From a virus, in IMG/VR virus record IMGVR_UViG_3300024520_000351, positions 1 through 30,320 of that record: 30,320 nucleotides of DNA, one strand, 5' to 3'. This document shows, one piece after another, positions 14,147 to 21,884 of the stretch. A program made the translations under genes and the position numbers. Within the stretch, counting starts at the first letter, position 1. The number at the start of each line of letters is the position of its first letter. The notes below the pieces were generated by a model. The model had not been told where the DNA came from, did no database searches, and was given only the letters and a program-made list of their open reading frames with translations.

Positions 14147-15343
14147 ATGAGCTGGAGAGATAGATACATACAGGCGTCGTTCCGTGGTGTTGACTTTCAG
14201 GTCAAAAAGGCCGGAACCAAACTCGGCAAGCGGATCCAGCAACACGTATTTCCTGGTCGGAATGACTTCTATCCTGAAGAGCACGGGAAAGCACCCCCAG
14301 AATTCACGCTCACATGGTACATCTTAGGTGAAGATTATGATCTCCAGCGACAAAAGCTGGAAGAGATATGCGTAAAAGCAGGCGACGGAGAGCTGGCGCA
14401 CCCTTATCGTGGAGTGCTCCGGGTCCAGTGTTTAGCGATAAACACAACAGAGGTCGATACGGAAAACAGAATCGCCAGAGGTACGATGACGTTTATCGAC
14501 TCCGGCAAAAATTTATATCCTAGCGTCGTCACGGATCCAGCGTCGGCAGTTGCTGAGTCTGGTGAATCAGCAAAAGACTCTGTGGTGGCCGCGTTTGTTG
14601 AAGAGTTCACGGTTGATGGGTTCCCAGCATTTGTCGCGGAATCAGCAGAGGCGCAACTTACAGCTGCAGCAGATGCGATCGAGAACAGCACGTCCTTCTT
14701 GTTTGGGGAATCTGACTCGTTAACAGATCTGTCCATCGCCATCAGTGATATAAAAAACAACACGTTCGCACTTGTCAGAACACCAGGCTCACTCAGCGAC
14801 AGCATCAGACAGTCGGTCGATCTGTTGATGAAGGCAACGGGAAACAACGTGGAATCGTTGCGATCGGCGCTAGGGCTTACCAGTTTTGGTGATGAGTTTG
14901 ATGAGATACCAGAAACAACACCATCCCGTGCACAACAAAATAGCAACCAGAGTGCTATGAACAGACTCATGGAGAACATTTCTCTGTCAGCAGGCTCGCA
15001 GCAGGCAGCGGTGATCGATTACGAATCATCGAATGACGCCATAGCGGTATCAGAACTGCTGGTCACAACGATAGATGATAAGCAGGAAGGCATCATCAGC
15101 GACGATGAATACGAGGCGCTGCAAAACCTCAGAGCAGAGGTTGTGAATGCGTTGCCTCCAGAGGATGAGGAGCTGCCGTTTATTAGGGAATACACACCAC
15201 CGGCAACCATATCGTCGATCAATATATCGCAGTTTTTGTATGGTAACCCTGACAAGGAAACCGACGTCGTGAACCGGAACAGCATCCGTCATCCCGGGTT
15301 TATAACGGGGAGGAAAGCACTCGAGGTTCTGTCGAATGAGTGA
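14147..15343 (+). CDS. Mu gp43-like tail/baseplate protein (DNA circulation N-domain)
   Basis: The 398-aa product begins with the DNA_circ_N domain signature: SWRDRYIQASFRGVDFQVK, then KRIQQHVFPGRNDFYPEEHG and the YDLQRQKLEEICVKAGDGEL stretch (residues 1-95). The family is named for an early link with DNA circularisation, but in Mu the gene (gp43) lies in the tail cluster and is now generally regarded as a baseplate or distal tail component. The C-terminal two thirds is helical and low in recognisable motifs, with many Asp/Glu/Ser residues. It overlaps the next gene by 8 bases. Confidence 0.8.
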   Translation: MSWRDRYIQASFRGVDFQVKKAGTKLGKRIQQHVFPGRNDFYPEEHGKAPPEFTLTWYILGEDYDLQRQKLEEICVKAGDGELAHPYRGVLRVQCLAINTTEVDTENRIARGTMTFIDSGKNLYPSVVTDPASAVAESGESAKDSVVAAFVEEFTVDGFPAFVAESAEAQLTAAADAIENSTSFLFGESDSLTDLSIAISDIKNNTFALVRTPGSLSDSIRQSVDLLMKATGNNVESLRSALGLTSFGDEFDEIPETTPSRAQQNSNQSAMNRLMENISLSAGSQQAAVIDYESSNDAIAVSELLVTTIDDKQEGIISDDEYEALQNLRAEVVNALPPEDEELPFIREYTPPATISSINISQFLYGNPDKETDVVNRNSIRHPGFITGRKALEVLSNE

Positions 15344-16409
15344 AATTAAACTGCTCATTGGTTCCGATAAATACTCAGGATGGGAAAGCATATCGGTCAA
15401 CAAATCGATCGACACCGTCAGTGGGCAGTTCCAGCTCTCGGTATCAGAGAAGTGGATCGGTCAAAAGATGCCATGGGAGATCATGCCGGGTAACTCCTGC
15501 AGGATCACTGTCGATGATGAAACTATGATCACGGGTTATATCGATAAAAGGCAGGTTGAGCGCAGCGGTGACTCTAGAACAATATCACTGACCGGTAGAG
15601 ACCTAACCATGGATATGGTTGATTGCTCCGTTGATATACCGCCATACAACTGGAAGGATATAACGCTGGCCAGCCTGGTAGAAATCGTCGCTGCGCCATT
15701 TGGAATAAGCACCATAGTCAACGAATCCGGCAACACAGAGCGCATAGCGAAAGCCCGTTATAATATGGGGGAGAGCGGGTGGCAGTTCATAGAGCGGTGT
15801 AGCAGGCAGCTGGGAGTGTTAATACAACCCATTAACACTGGCGGGATACTCCTGACTAAAGCAGGCACAAAGAAAGCCGTCACCGCGCTTGTCGAAGGGA
15901 AAAACATTAAAACGCTGTCCGGTACCATCGACCACACAAAGCGATTCAGTAAATACATTGTCAAAGGCCAGAACAACGGGTTTGATGGTGTTACGGAACA
16001 GGGTGCCGCATTTCCTGAAGGATCTGCCACAGACCAAAACGTGGAGCGGTACAGACCAAAGATAATCATCTCCGAAAATGCCGTGCAAACGAACAGAGCC
16101 GGCGATCGCGCAGCCTGGTCGATGACCACAACCGCAGCAAAGTCGTCACCAATAACCGTGACTGTTCCTGGTTGGAGGCAGGGTCCGAGTAAAGACTCGC
16201 CACTATGGGAGCAGAACATGCTGGTACCAATCAAGTCGGACACCCTGAAAATCAACGGGGAGATGTTGATCAAAAACATTATTTACAGTAAATCACCAAG
16301 CGAAATGGTGACCATGAGCCTTATAAGCCCAGATGCATACTCATTGCAACCAGACCTCAAGAAGAGCAATGGTAACTGGGGGGAGTTGTTGAAACGTGAA
16401 TCTATCTGA
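15336..16409 (+). CDS. Baseplate hub protein (Mu gp44 / P2 gpD-like)
   Basis: The 357-aa protein resembles the gpD/Mu gp44 hub family. It opens with a beta-barrel segment (IKLLIGSDKYSGWESISVNK, VSGQFQLSVSEKW), continues with the TGYIDKRQVER and SGDSRTISLTGRDLTMDMVD motif region, then IVAAPFGISTIVNES and GESGWQFIERCSRQLGVL, which are characteristic. It would sit at the centre of the baseplate beneath the tube and hold the spike. Gene order matches Mu. The start overlaps the upstream gene, and its end overlaps the next gene by 14 bases. Confidence 0.88.
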   Translation: MSEIKLLIGSDKYSGWESISVNKSIDTVSGQFQLSVSEKWIGQKMPWEIMPGNSCRITVDDETMITGYIDKRQVERSGDSRTISLTGRDLTMDMVDCSVDIPPYNWKDITLASLVEIVAAPFGISTIVNESGNTERIAKARYNMGESGWQFIERCSRQLGVLIQPINTGGILLTKAGTKKAVTALVEGKNIKTLSGTIDHTKRFSKYIVKGQNNGFDGVTEQGAAFPEGSATDQNVERYRPKIIISENAVQTNRAGDRAAWSMTTTAAKSSPITVTVPGWRQGPSKDSPLWEQNMLVPIKSDTLKINGEMLIKNIIYSKSPSEMVTMSLISPDAYSLQPDLKKSNGNWGELLKRESI

Positions 16410-16977
16410 TATTAAAAGCATGATCGACTCGGCACTGGAGCCGGTAAAACGCAGAGCCATGAATATGATTGGCCGGTGTATTTTGACGGCGATAGAAGAT
16501 GGCGACTTTAGGCAGAAAGCAGAGGTTGGAGTACTCAACGGTGAAACACTCGATGGAATAGAGCGGTTCCAGGATTACGGTTTTACATCGGTACCACTAC
16601 CAGGCGCTGAAGGAATAATGATATTCAATGGTGGCAACAGGGACAATGGCGTCATTATCAGAATGGAAAATCGTGATTTCAGGCTGACCGGTTTGGAAGG
16701 TGGTGAAGTAGCCATGTACACCGATGAAGGAGACAAGATAGTCATCAAAAGAGGCGGTGATCTCGAAGTAAATATGGCCGGAAATGTTATATTCGATATT
16801 GGTGGGAAATATAAGTTTAAAGGGATATCTGGTGTTGATGAAATAATGCAGATACTATCTGACTTTTCAGCAGTAATGAAAGCGGCACAGGTTGTGCCGG
16901 CGATACCATTTAACGCGGCAACATTGACTGCTATACAAACGATAACAGATAGGCTTGATGCGATCAGGGTACCGTAA
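16396..16977 (+). CDS. Baseplate spike protein (Mu gp45-like)
   Basis: The 193-aa product matches the Mu gp45 spike family. An N-terminal helical part (DIKSMIDSALEPVKRRAMNM) is followed by an OB-like domain (RFQDYGFTSVPLPGAEGIM) and a C-terminal series of short strands ending in GDLEVNMAGNVIFDIGGKYK, the trimeric beta-helix that forms the needle. No clear HxH iron-binding tip motif is visible. The start is GTG at 16396, behind GGGGGGAG, and overlaps the hub gene. The spike would pierce the outer membrane on contraction. Confidence 0.88.
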   Translation: MNLSDIKSMIDSALEPVKRRAMNMIGRCILTAIEDGDFRQKAEVGVLNGETLDGIERFQDYGFTSVPLPGAEGIMIFNGGNRDNGVIIRMENRDFRLTGLEGGEVAMYTDEGDKIVIKRGGDLEVNMAGNVIFDIGGKYKFKGISGVDEIMQILSDFSAVMKAAQVVPAIPFNAATLTAIQTITDRLDAIRVP

Positions 16978-17471
16978 TGACTGACTATGCGATAGTTTTT
17001 AAAGATGATGGTTACTTTGATATGCAGTTTGATCAAGGGCTGGCAGACTTTGTGCTGGATGAAGGGCTGGAAACACCGGTTATCATCTCACTGTTTGTCG
17101 ATAAGCGAGCGGATCCAGAGCAGGTAATACGCGCGATGGGTACAGGTCAAGAGGGGGAGACTATCGACCAGCGTGGCTACTGGGGTGATGTTGTCGTTGA
17201 TGTTGAGGGAGATGAAACCGGATCCTTGTTATGGCTCATTGAGAGAGAGAGCCTGACTGACGATGTGGTAACAAGAGCGAAAAACTACATACTTGATTCG
17301 CTCCAGTGGATGATAGAGGACTCTGTCGCCAGTGACGTTATAGTAGACACAGCCAGAATTGGCAACGAAACACTGTGTGCTGATATTCAGATATTAAGGC
17401 CGCAGGGAGATGAGACATACAAGTACGATATACTCTGGCAGCAACAGAAACTAAAGAGGGCGGTGAGATGA
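16977..17471 (+). CDS. Baseplate wedge protein (Mu gp46-like, GP46 family)
   Basis: The 164-aa product has the GP46 pattern: FDMQFDQGLADFVLDEGLE, then VIISLFVDKRADPEQ, RGYWGD near residue 62 and LLWLIERESLTDDVVTRAKN (about 82-101). It is the gp25/W-type wedge initiator that links the hub to the J protein ring. RGYWGD is a strong landmark for this family. The start overlaps the spike stop by one base (TAATG) and the end overlaps the next gene as ATGA, so the baseplate genes are translationally coupled. Confidence 0.9.
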   Translation: MTDYAIVFKDDGYFDMQFDQGLADFVLDEGLETPVIISLFVDKRADPEQVIRAMGTGQEGETIDQRGYWGDVVVDVEGDETGSLLWLIERESLTDDVVTRAKNYILDSLQWMIEDSVASDVIVDTARIGNETLCADIQILRPQGDETYKYDILWQQQKLKRAVR

Positions 17472-18550
17472 CAACTGGGTGGCAGCGGCCAACACTTACA
17501 GAGCTGATCAAACGGATTGTAGCAGACCTATCAAGCCGCCTGACAGGAGACCCAAACAAGATCACGCGCCGATCAAATACCGGTATTATTGGTAGAACAC
17601 TGGCTGGTGCAATCCATCTGGTTTATGGGTATTTAAGCTGGGTGGCTGATCAGATAATTATCGACCAGGCCGAAAAGGAATACCTCGAACGGTGGGCAGC
17701 GATATGGGGAATCACCAGGGATCCCGCTGCGCCGGCACAAGGGGATATCGATATAACAGGTATAGACACCACGGTTATGCCGGCAGGCACTGTCTGGATT
17801 AGGTCGGACGGTGTTGAGTTTACGACGGATTCATTAGAAACAGTTGTCGCAGGGGTGATCACTGCAGCGCTGACAGCGACAGTAGCTGGTCTCGACGGCA
17901 ACACAGATGCAGGATTATCGTTTGAGATACAAACACCGATCGCCGGCATCGATACACCAGCCACAGTAGCAGCAGGCGGTATAGACGGTGGGCTCAATGA
18001 GCAGACAGATGAGGAGCTGCGAGAGGAGCTGCTGTTTAGACTGCAGGAACCACCAAAAGCGGGGTCGGAATCCGATTATGTGCGATGGGCAAAAGAGGTG
18101 CCTGGCGTTACCCGAGCATGGGCGTTTGCATTATGGATGGGGCCGGGAACCGTTGGTATCACATTTGTCCGTGACGGGGATCCAGACATCATACCGGATG
18201 CAGGTGAGGTGCAGGATGTGCAGGATAACATCGATCTGAACAGGCCGGTCACAGCAACACCCACAGCGTTTGCTCCTGTTGAAAACACCATTGATATGAC
18301 AATCAAGCTCGAACCAAACACAGCAGCAGTACAAACGCAAGTGGAAGCAGAGATCGATGATTATTATAAGCGGTTCACCCCCGGCGACACTGTGGTTATA
18401 TCGCAGCTCAGCGAGGCAATAAGTCTTGCTGCAGGTGAGGATGAGCACCTTATTGTATCAACAAACCCAGTGGCTGTGGACGGCAGGATAGCGCTTGCAG
18501 CTGCTGAGTTGCCTAAACGCGGTGTTATTACATATCAGGCGTACCCATAA
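17468..18550 (+). CDS. Baseplate J-like protein (Mu gp47)
   Basis: The 360-aa protein shows the baseplate J landmarks: an N-terminal ADLSSRLTGDPNKITRRSNTG segment, AEKEYLERWAAIWGITRDPA (about 63-82), a Thr/Ala-rich beta domain, then QTDEELREELLFRLQEPPKAG (about 179-199) and a VRWAKEVPGVTRAWAF stretch. It forms the ring around the hub that changes shape to trigger sheath contraction. Length agrees with Mu gp47. ATGA overlap with gp46 and TAATG overlap with the gp48-like gene keep the order seen in Mu. Confidence 0.92.
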   Translation: MTTGWQRPTLTELIKRIVADLSSRLTGDPNKITRRSNTGIIGRTLAGAIHLVYGYLSWVADQIIIDQAEKEYLERWAAIWGITRDPAAPAQGDIDITGIDTTVMPAGTVWIRSDGVEFTTDSLETVVAGVITAALTATVAGLDGNTDAGLSFEIQTPIAGIDTPATVAAGGIDGGLNEQTDEELREELLFRLQEPPKAGSESDYVRWAKEVPGVTRAWAFALWMGPGTVGITFVRDGDPDIIPDAGEVQDVQDNIDLNRPVTATPTAFAPVENTIDMTIKLEPNTAAVQTQVEAEIDDYYKRFTPGDTVVISQLSEAISLAAGEDEHLIVSTNPVAVDGRIALAAAELPKRGVITYQAYP

Positions 18551-19140
18551 TGCCAAGACACAGTGCGTCACAATACGCCAGGCTGAAGCAATTTTTACTC
18601 GCTCCTGGTAAGGCGTTCAACCGTATAGTTGGCAGCGACCTCACTGCACTCATTGAGGGGTTGTGTGAGGAGTTCGACAGGTTAGATCAGCGCGCAACAG
18701 ATATAATCGAAGAGGCATACCCTAATACCACGACAGAGTTACTACCTGATTATGAAAGGGTATTTGCGCTTCCGGACTCGTGTATTGATCAGGAGCAATC
18801 AATAGCGGAGCGTAGAGTGGCCCTTGTTGAGAAGATGACGTACACAGGAGAAGCAACGCCGGCATCAATAGAGGCTGGTGCAGCTGCGCTTGGGTTTGAT
18901 ATTGAGGTTATAGAATACAAGCCATTCCAGTGTGGCGTTAGCGTGTGTGGTGACCCATTAAGCAACGATGATTGGATATACTGCATCACAGTGGCGGCTG
19001 ATGAGTTCACTGAAACCGCGTTCATTTGTGGTGGGAGTCAGTGTGGAGACCCGCTCCGTAAGGTTGTGAACGAGGTGTTGGAGTGTTATATTGCCAGCAT
19101 CATACCAGCGCATGTATGCGTAATTTTTACATTTGGGTAA
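18550..19140 (+). CDS. Mu gp48-like baseplate protein (DUF2313/YmfQ)
   Basis: The 196-aa protein belongs to the DUF2313/YmfQ family, which follows the J gene in Mu-like phages. The N-terminus (ARLKQFLLAPGKAFNRIVGSD) is helical. The C-terminal third has two related Cys motifs, CGVSVCGDPL and CGGSQCGDPL, spaced by about 30 residues. Four paired cysteines of this form are typical of the family and may bind a metal. The protein probably connects tail fibres to the baseplate wedges. Confidence 0.85.
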   Translation: MPRHSASQYARLKQFLLAPGKAFNRIVGSDLTALIEGLCEEFDRLDQRATDIIEEAYPNTTTELLPDYERVFALPDSCIDQEQSIAERRVALVEKMTYTGEATPASIEAGAAALGFDIEVIEYKPFQCGVSVCGDPLSNDDWIYCITVAADEFTETAFICGGSQCGDPLRKVVNEVLECYIASIIPAHVCVIFTFG

Positions 19141-19146
19141 AAGAAT

Positions 19147-20136
19147 ATGGATCGCGTAAACAACAGCACTGCTCAAGTTGATAAGTTCGGACCGGGTAAA
19201 AACGGCCACACAAACGGAAACCCTGGAATACCAACGCCTGCAACAATTGTAGATGATGTTGAGATGGATGCGTTTCAGGAAGAAATAGTACGCACCATTG
19301 AAGGCGCAGGGATTGTGCCAGATTCAGGGAACCTTGGTCAGCTGCTTTTAGCGATTAACCAGCTTGTTCAAAACTCAGCAGTAGCGCTCGAAGGGTATCA
19401 GAGCGGCGCAGAAATGGCATACAACACTGCAACAACACTGGATCTTACTGCCGGAAAAGTCAGAGATGTAACCGACTCAGAAACAATCAGTGTGACAGCA
19501 ATCACCAAAACAGTTAACTCAGCATGGGCAGAGGGAACGGGTCTCGGTGGAAAAGCAGCAGCTGCAACGGTTCCTGGTACGCCGGCATTTTTAACAGTTT
19601 GGTCAGTTGGTGATAGCCCGGCAACAAAGTCGGACATGGTTGTCGATGATAACCTTGCTGGATCAAACGTTTTGATTGATGCAAATGTTATCACAGCAGG
19701 GCTCACAGTGAAGCGTCGCAGGGGTTGGATCTTATGGGATGGCGCTGCTGTTGTTAAATTCTTTCAGGATGGTGATGAAATAACTCTTGATGTGCCGATA
19801 ACCGATATCAGCAGGGCATCATCATCATCAGCACAGCTGGCAACATTATCCGTGCCACCGGATCCTGATATATCAGCAAAGATTATATATAATCAGGGCG
19901 GGGTTGGTGTGGCGCAATCTGTTTACGCGCTAATTACAGCAACAAAACAGGCGAACACAGCTGCGTCATCTTCTGCGTTTAATTTCAAGTTCAGAGAGCA
20001 GACACTGGATACACGATCCTCTGTTGTTTCGCTGCTTGTTCCGTCAGATGTTAACAGTCAGATCAGAACCAGAAGCTCTGCAGGCGGTAACGCTGAAGAG
20101 ATATCCACTGGCGGCTGGGTTGACAGGAGAGGGTAA
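19147..20136 (+). CDS. Tail fibre protein
   Basis: The 329-aa product starts with a segment common to phage tail fibres (MDRVNNSTA, GNPGIPTPATIVDDVEMDAF) that attaches to the baseplate. The rest (about residues 75-329) is beta-rich, with Ser, Ala and Thr in abundance and no enzyme motif. Unlike long Mu-type fibres it is short, and no separate tail fibre assembly chaperone of recognisable type follows. Host range would be set by its C-terminal domain, or by the large protein at 21884-23491. It starts 6 bases after the gp48-like gene. Confidence 0.75.
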   Translation: MDRVNNSTAQVDKFGPGKNGHTNGNPGIPTPATIVDDVEMDAFQEEIVRTIEGAGIVPDSGNLGQLLLAINQLVQNSAVALEGYQSGAEMAYNTATTLDLTAGKVRDVTDSETISVTAITKTVNSAWAEGTGLGGKAAAATVPGTPAFLTVWSVGDSPATKSDMVVDDNLAGSNVLIDANVITAGLTVKRRRGWILWDGAAVVKFFQDGDEITLDVPITDISRASSSSAQLATLSVPPDPDISAKIIYNQGGVGVAQSVYALITATKQANTAASSSAFNFKFREQTLDTRSSVVSLLVPSDVNSQIRTRSSAGGNAEEISTGGWVDRRG

Positions 20137-20300
20137 TGGCTGAAAAAAGATTGTATGACCGAGTTTTCACATGGCAGGATGGTGGGGGTGCTGTTATTGG
20201 TTTCTCGCGATGGCGCCAAGACGAAGCTCAAGTCGAGTTAAGTGTTACAAGCACAAAAGTGAAAGCATATATAGAAACACTGGAGCAGCAAGAAAGCTAA
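20136..20300 (+). CDS. Small hypothetical protein, 54 aa, after the tail fibre
   Basis: This short ORF begins at the ATG overlapping the fibre stop (TAATG at 20134-20138), with AGGAGAGGG upstream as a strong ribosome binding site. The product runs MAEKRLYDRVFTWQDGG to an IETLEQQES ending. It is predicted to be soluble and has no recognised family. The overlap, strong Shine-Dalgarno sequence and 10-base gap to the next gene support expression. A role as a small fibre-associated or fibre assembly factor is possible from position only. Confidence 0.6.
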   Translation: MAEKRLYDRVFTWQDGGGAVIGFSRWRQDEAQVELSVTSTKVKAYIETLEQQES

Positions 20301-20310
20301 AGGAATCGCC

Positions 20311-20664
20311 ATGTCGTTATTTGGTATAGATATATCACACTTAGGCCAGAACGGAATCATTATAGTGGCCTGCGTTTTCCTCTTTTTATATTTTATGTTT
20401 CAGCTTTTTGATCGGATAATTAAAGTCAAGGAGCCGGTGACGCATGATGATGTTAATGCGTTAATCCAGGTGACAAACAGAGAGATCGATAACATGAAAG
20501 AAATCGTTATCGACTCAACAAAGCGAACGACAGACAGCCACGAAAAGGTGTGTGGGTCGCTAAATGAGGTGGCACTCTGCCTTCGTGATATGCAAAACTC
20601 AACACAGCAGCAGGTACACGCAACACAACAGCTGACAAACGTCATGGCGTTAAAGGGGAATTAA
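20311..20664 (+). CDS. Single-pass membrane protein with coiled coil, putative lysis accessory
   Basis: The 117-aa product has one clear membrane segment at about residues 15-35 (IIIVACVFLFLYFMFQLF). A charged stretch and a long amphipathic, coiled-coil-like helix follow (about 48-110, Gln/Asn/Thr-rich near the end). It is predicted to have its long C-terminal part in the cytoplasm or periplasm. The gene opens the lysis cassette, so it may be a type III or XhlA-like holin, or a holin regulator. The next ORF, with two membrane segments, is the other holin candidate. Confidence 0.65.
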   Translation: MSLFGIDISHLGQNGIIIVACVFLFLYFMFQLFDRIIKVKEPVTHDDVNALIQVTNREIDNMKEIVIDSTKRTTDSHEKVCGSLNEVALCLRDMQNSTQQQVHATQQLTNVMALKGN

Positions 20665-20665
20665 T

Positions 20666-20881
20666 ATGCTGGAAGTTATAACAATCTCAAACCTAATGAC
20701 ATTTGGCTGGGTGATCGCAGGAATGATTATCGGTTTTTTGATGCTGCGAATCAGAGACAAGCTTATCGGAGTGGATAAAAATGTATTTAAAACCATGCTG
20801 GAAAACCCAGTTGCCGCTGCTCTTTATTTTGGGCTTACTGGGATCGCTGTCTTTTTGTACATGGGGCTCGCAGTTTCCTGA
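20666..20881 (+). CDS. Putative holin, 71 aa, two membrane segments
   Basis: The protein has two hydrophobic segments at about residues 12-30 (MTFGWVIAGMIIGFLML) and 50-70 (AALYFGLTGIAVFLYMGLA), joined by a basic/polar loop (RIRDKLIGVDKNVFK). Size and topology fit a class II holin that makes the inner-membrane lesion at lysis. It starts 2 bases after the upstream membrane protein gene. Its last 101 bases overlap the transglycosylase gene in another frame. No family is recognised by sequence; the assignment is from topology and position. Confidence 0.65.
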   Translation: MLEVITISNLMTFGWVIAGMIIGFLMLRIRDKLIGVDKNVFKTMLENPVAAALYFGLTGIAVFLYMGLAVS

Positions 20882-21365
20882 TAAGTACGATAGCCAGATA
20901 GAAGATGCAGCGGGAAAGTTCCTGCCAGGCGTAGACTGGCGACTACTCAAAGCGCAATACTATCAAGAGAGCCACCTCAAACCAGAGGCAGTATCACCTG
21001 TAGGCGCTGCAGGTGTCGCACAGTTTATGCCTGGAACATGGGCAGACGTATCCAAACAGCTCGGCCTTGGCAACGCAAACCCACACATGGCAGAACCTGC
21101 CATTCTTGCCGGCGCATATTACATGAGCAAACTACGTCGATCATGGTCATCACCACGACCGGAATCCGATCGACACAGCCTCGCACTGGCTAGTTATAAC
21201 GCGGGTTTTGGTAACCTCCTGAAAGCACAGAGGATGTGCGGGGGGGGTAATTTATACAAGGATATAGAGCCATGCCTGGTAAGGGTTACCGGTCACAACA
21301 GTAAAGAAACCGAGACATACGTGCGTAGGATCTGGCGATACTGGATGGAGATGATGTTCAAATGA
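20781..21365 (+). CDS. Endolysin: lytic transglycosylase (SLT family) with N-terminal signal/anchor
   Basis: The 194-aa protein has an SLT-type lytic transglycosylase domain (about residues 32-170). Catalytic Glu63 lies in YYQESHLKPEAVSP and is followed by GAAGVAQFMPGTW and later ALASYNAGFGN, all hallmarks of goose-type/SLT enzymes that cleave peptidoglycan to anhydromuropeptides. Residues 10-28 are hydrophobic (PLLFILGLLGSLSF) and act as a signal peptide or signal-anchor, so export may not need a holin pore. GGAG at 20768-20771 supports the ATG at 20781, which lies inside the holin gene. Confidence 0.9.
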   Translation: MYLKPCWKTQLPLLFILGLLGSLSFCTWGSQFPDKYDSQIEDAAGKFLPGVDWRLLKAQYYQESHLKPEAVSPVGAAGVAQFMPGTWADVSKQLGLGNANPHMAEPAILAGAYYMSKLRRSWSSPRPESDRHSLALASYNAGFGNLLKAQRMCGGGNLYKDIEPCLVRVTGHNSKETETYVRRIWRYWMEMMFK

Positions 21366-21709
21366 AACTGACAATAGGCTTGATTGCAGCACTTCTGGCG
21401 TTGTCAGCATTCGCCATCAGCCAGGTAAAAAGCAACGCAAAGCTTGGTCAGCAGAATGAAACACTTGTACAGCAGGCGAAAACTTGGCAAAATCAACTAT
21501 CTGAGTCACAAAAGCGCCTCACAGATCTGGATCAACTACTGCAGGAAAGAGAGCAGGCGCATGCAGTAATAGAGGAAGAGAACGATGGCATACGTGCACA
21601 GCTGGAAGTATTAAGACGTGGAGACCAAAGCGTGGAAACTTATCTGGCTGGTGTTATTCCTGACAGCGTTGTCAGCCTGCTCAGCGGTTCCGCAACCCCC
21701 ACAGATTGA
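21362..21709 (+). CDS. Inner-membrane spanin (Rz / LysB-like)
   Basis: The 115-aa product has an N-terminal membrane anchor (about residues 3-20, LTIGLIAALLALSAFAIS) followed by a long periplasmic coiled coil rich in Gln, Glu and Leu (about 25-90). This is the architecture of i-spanins. It starts in an ATGA overlap with the transglycosylase. The Rz1-like gene begins inside it in a +1 frame, as in lambda and P2. Together the two would fuse inner and outer membranes at the last step of lysis. Confidence 0.85.
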   Translation: MKLTIGLIAALLALSAFAISQVKSNAKLGQQNETLVQQAKTWQNQLSESQKRLTDLDQLLQEREQAHAVIEEENDGIRAQLEVLRRGDQSVETYLAGVIPDSVVSLLSGSATPTD

Positions 21710-21884
21710 GCACGTTGTACCACCGGGCAGTTTGATTATTGCCTGTGATATACCAAGGATGGTTGGTAACACGAACGACGATCTGGTACATCACACGATG
21801 GATCTGAAAGAATCCCTCCAGAAATGTAACAGAGACAAAGCGTCACTTAGAAAGTGGCGATCACAATATGCGGAGATACCGTAA
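21618..21884 (+). CDS. Outer-membrane lipoprotein spanin (Rz1 / LysC-like)
   Basis: The 88-aa product has a lipoprotein signal ending in LTALSAC, with lipidated Cys21, then a Pro-containing mature start (SAVPQPPQ), as in Rz1-type o-spanins. It starts with GTG at 21618 inside the Rz-like gene in another frame and ends 175 bases beyond it. The mature part is longer than lambda Rz1, with a second Cys and a charged C-terminus (DLKESLQKCNRDKASLRKW). It would sit in the outer membrane and bind the i-spanin. The stop overlaps the next start (TAATG). Confidence 0.85.
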   Translation: METKAWKLIWLVLFLTALSACSAVPQPPQIEHVVPPGSLIIACDIPRMVGNTNDDLVHHTMDLKESLQKCNRDKASLRKWRSQYAEIP

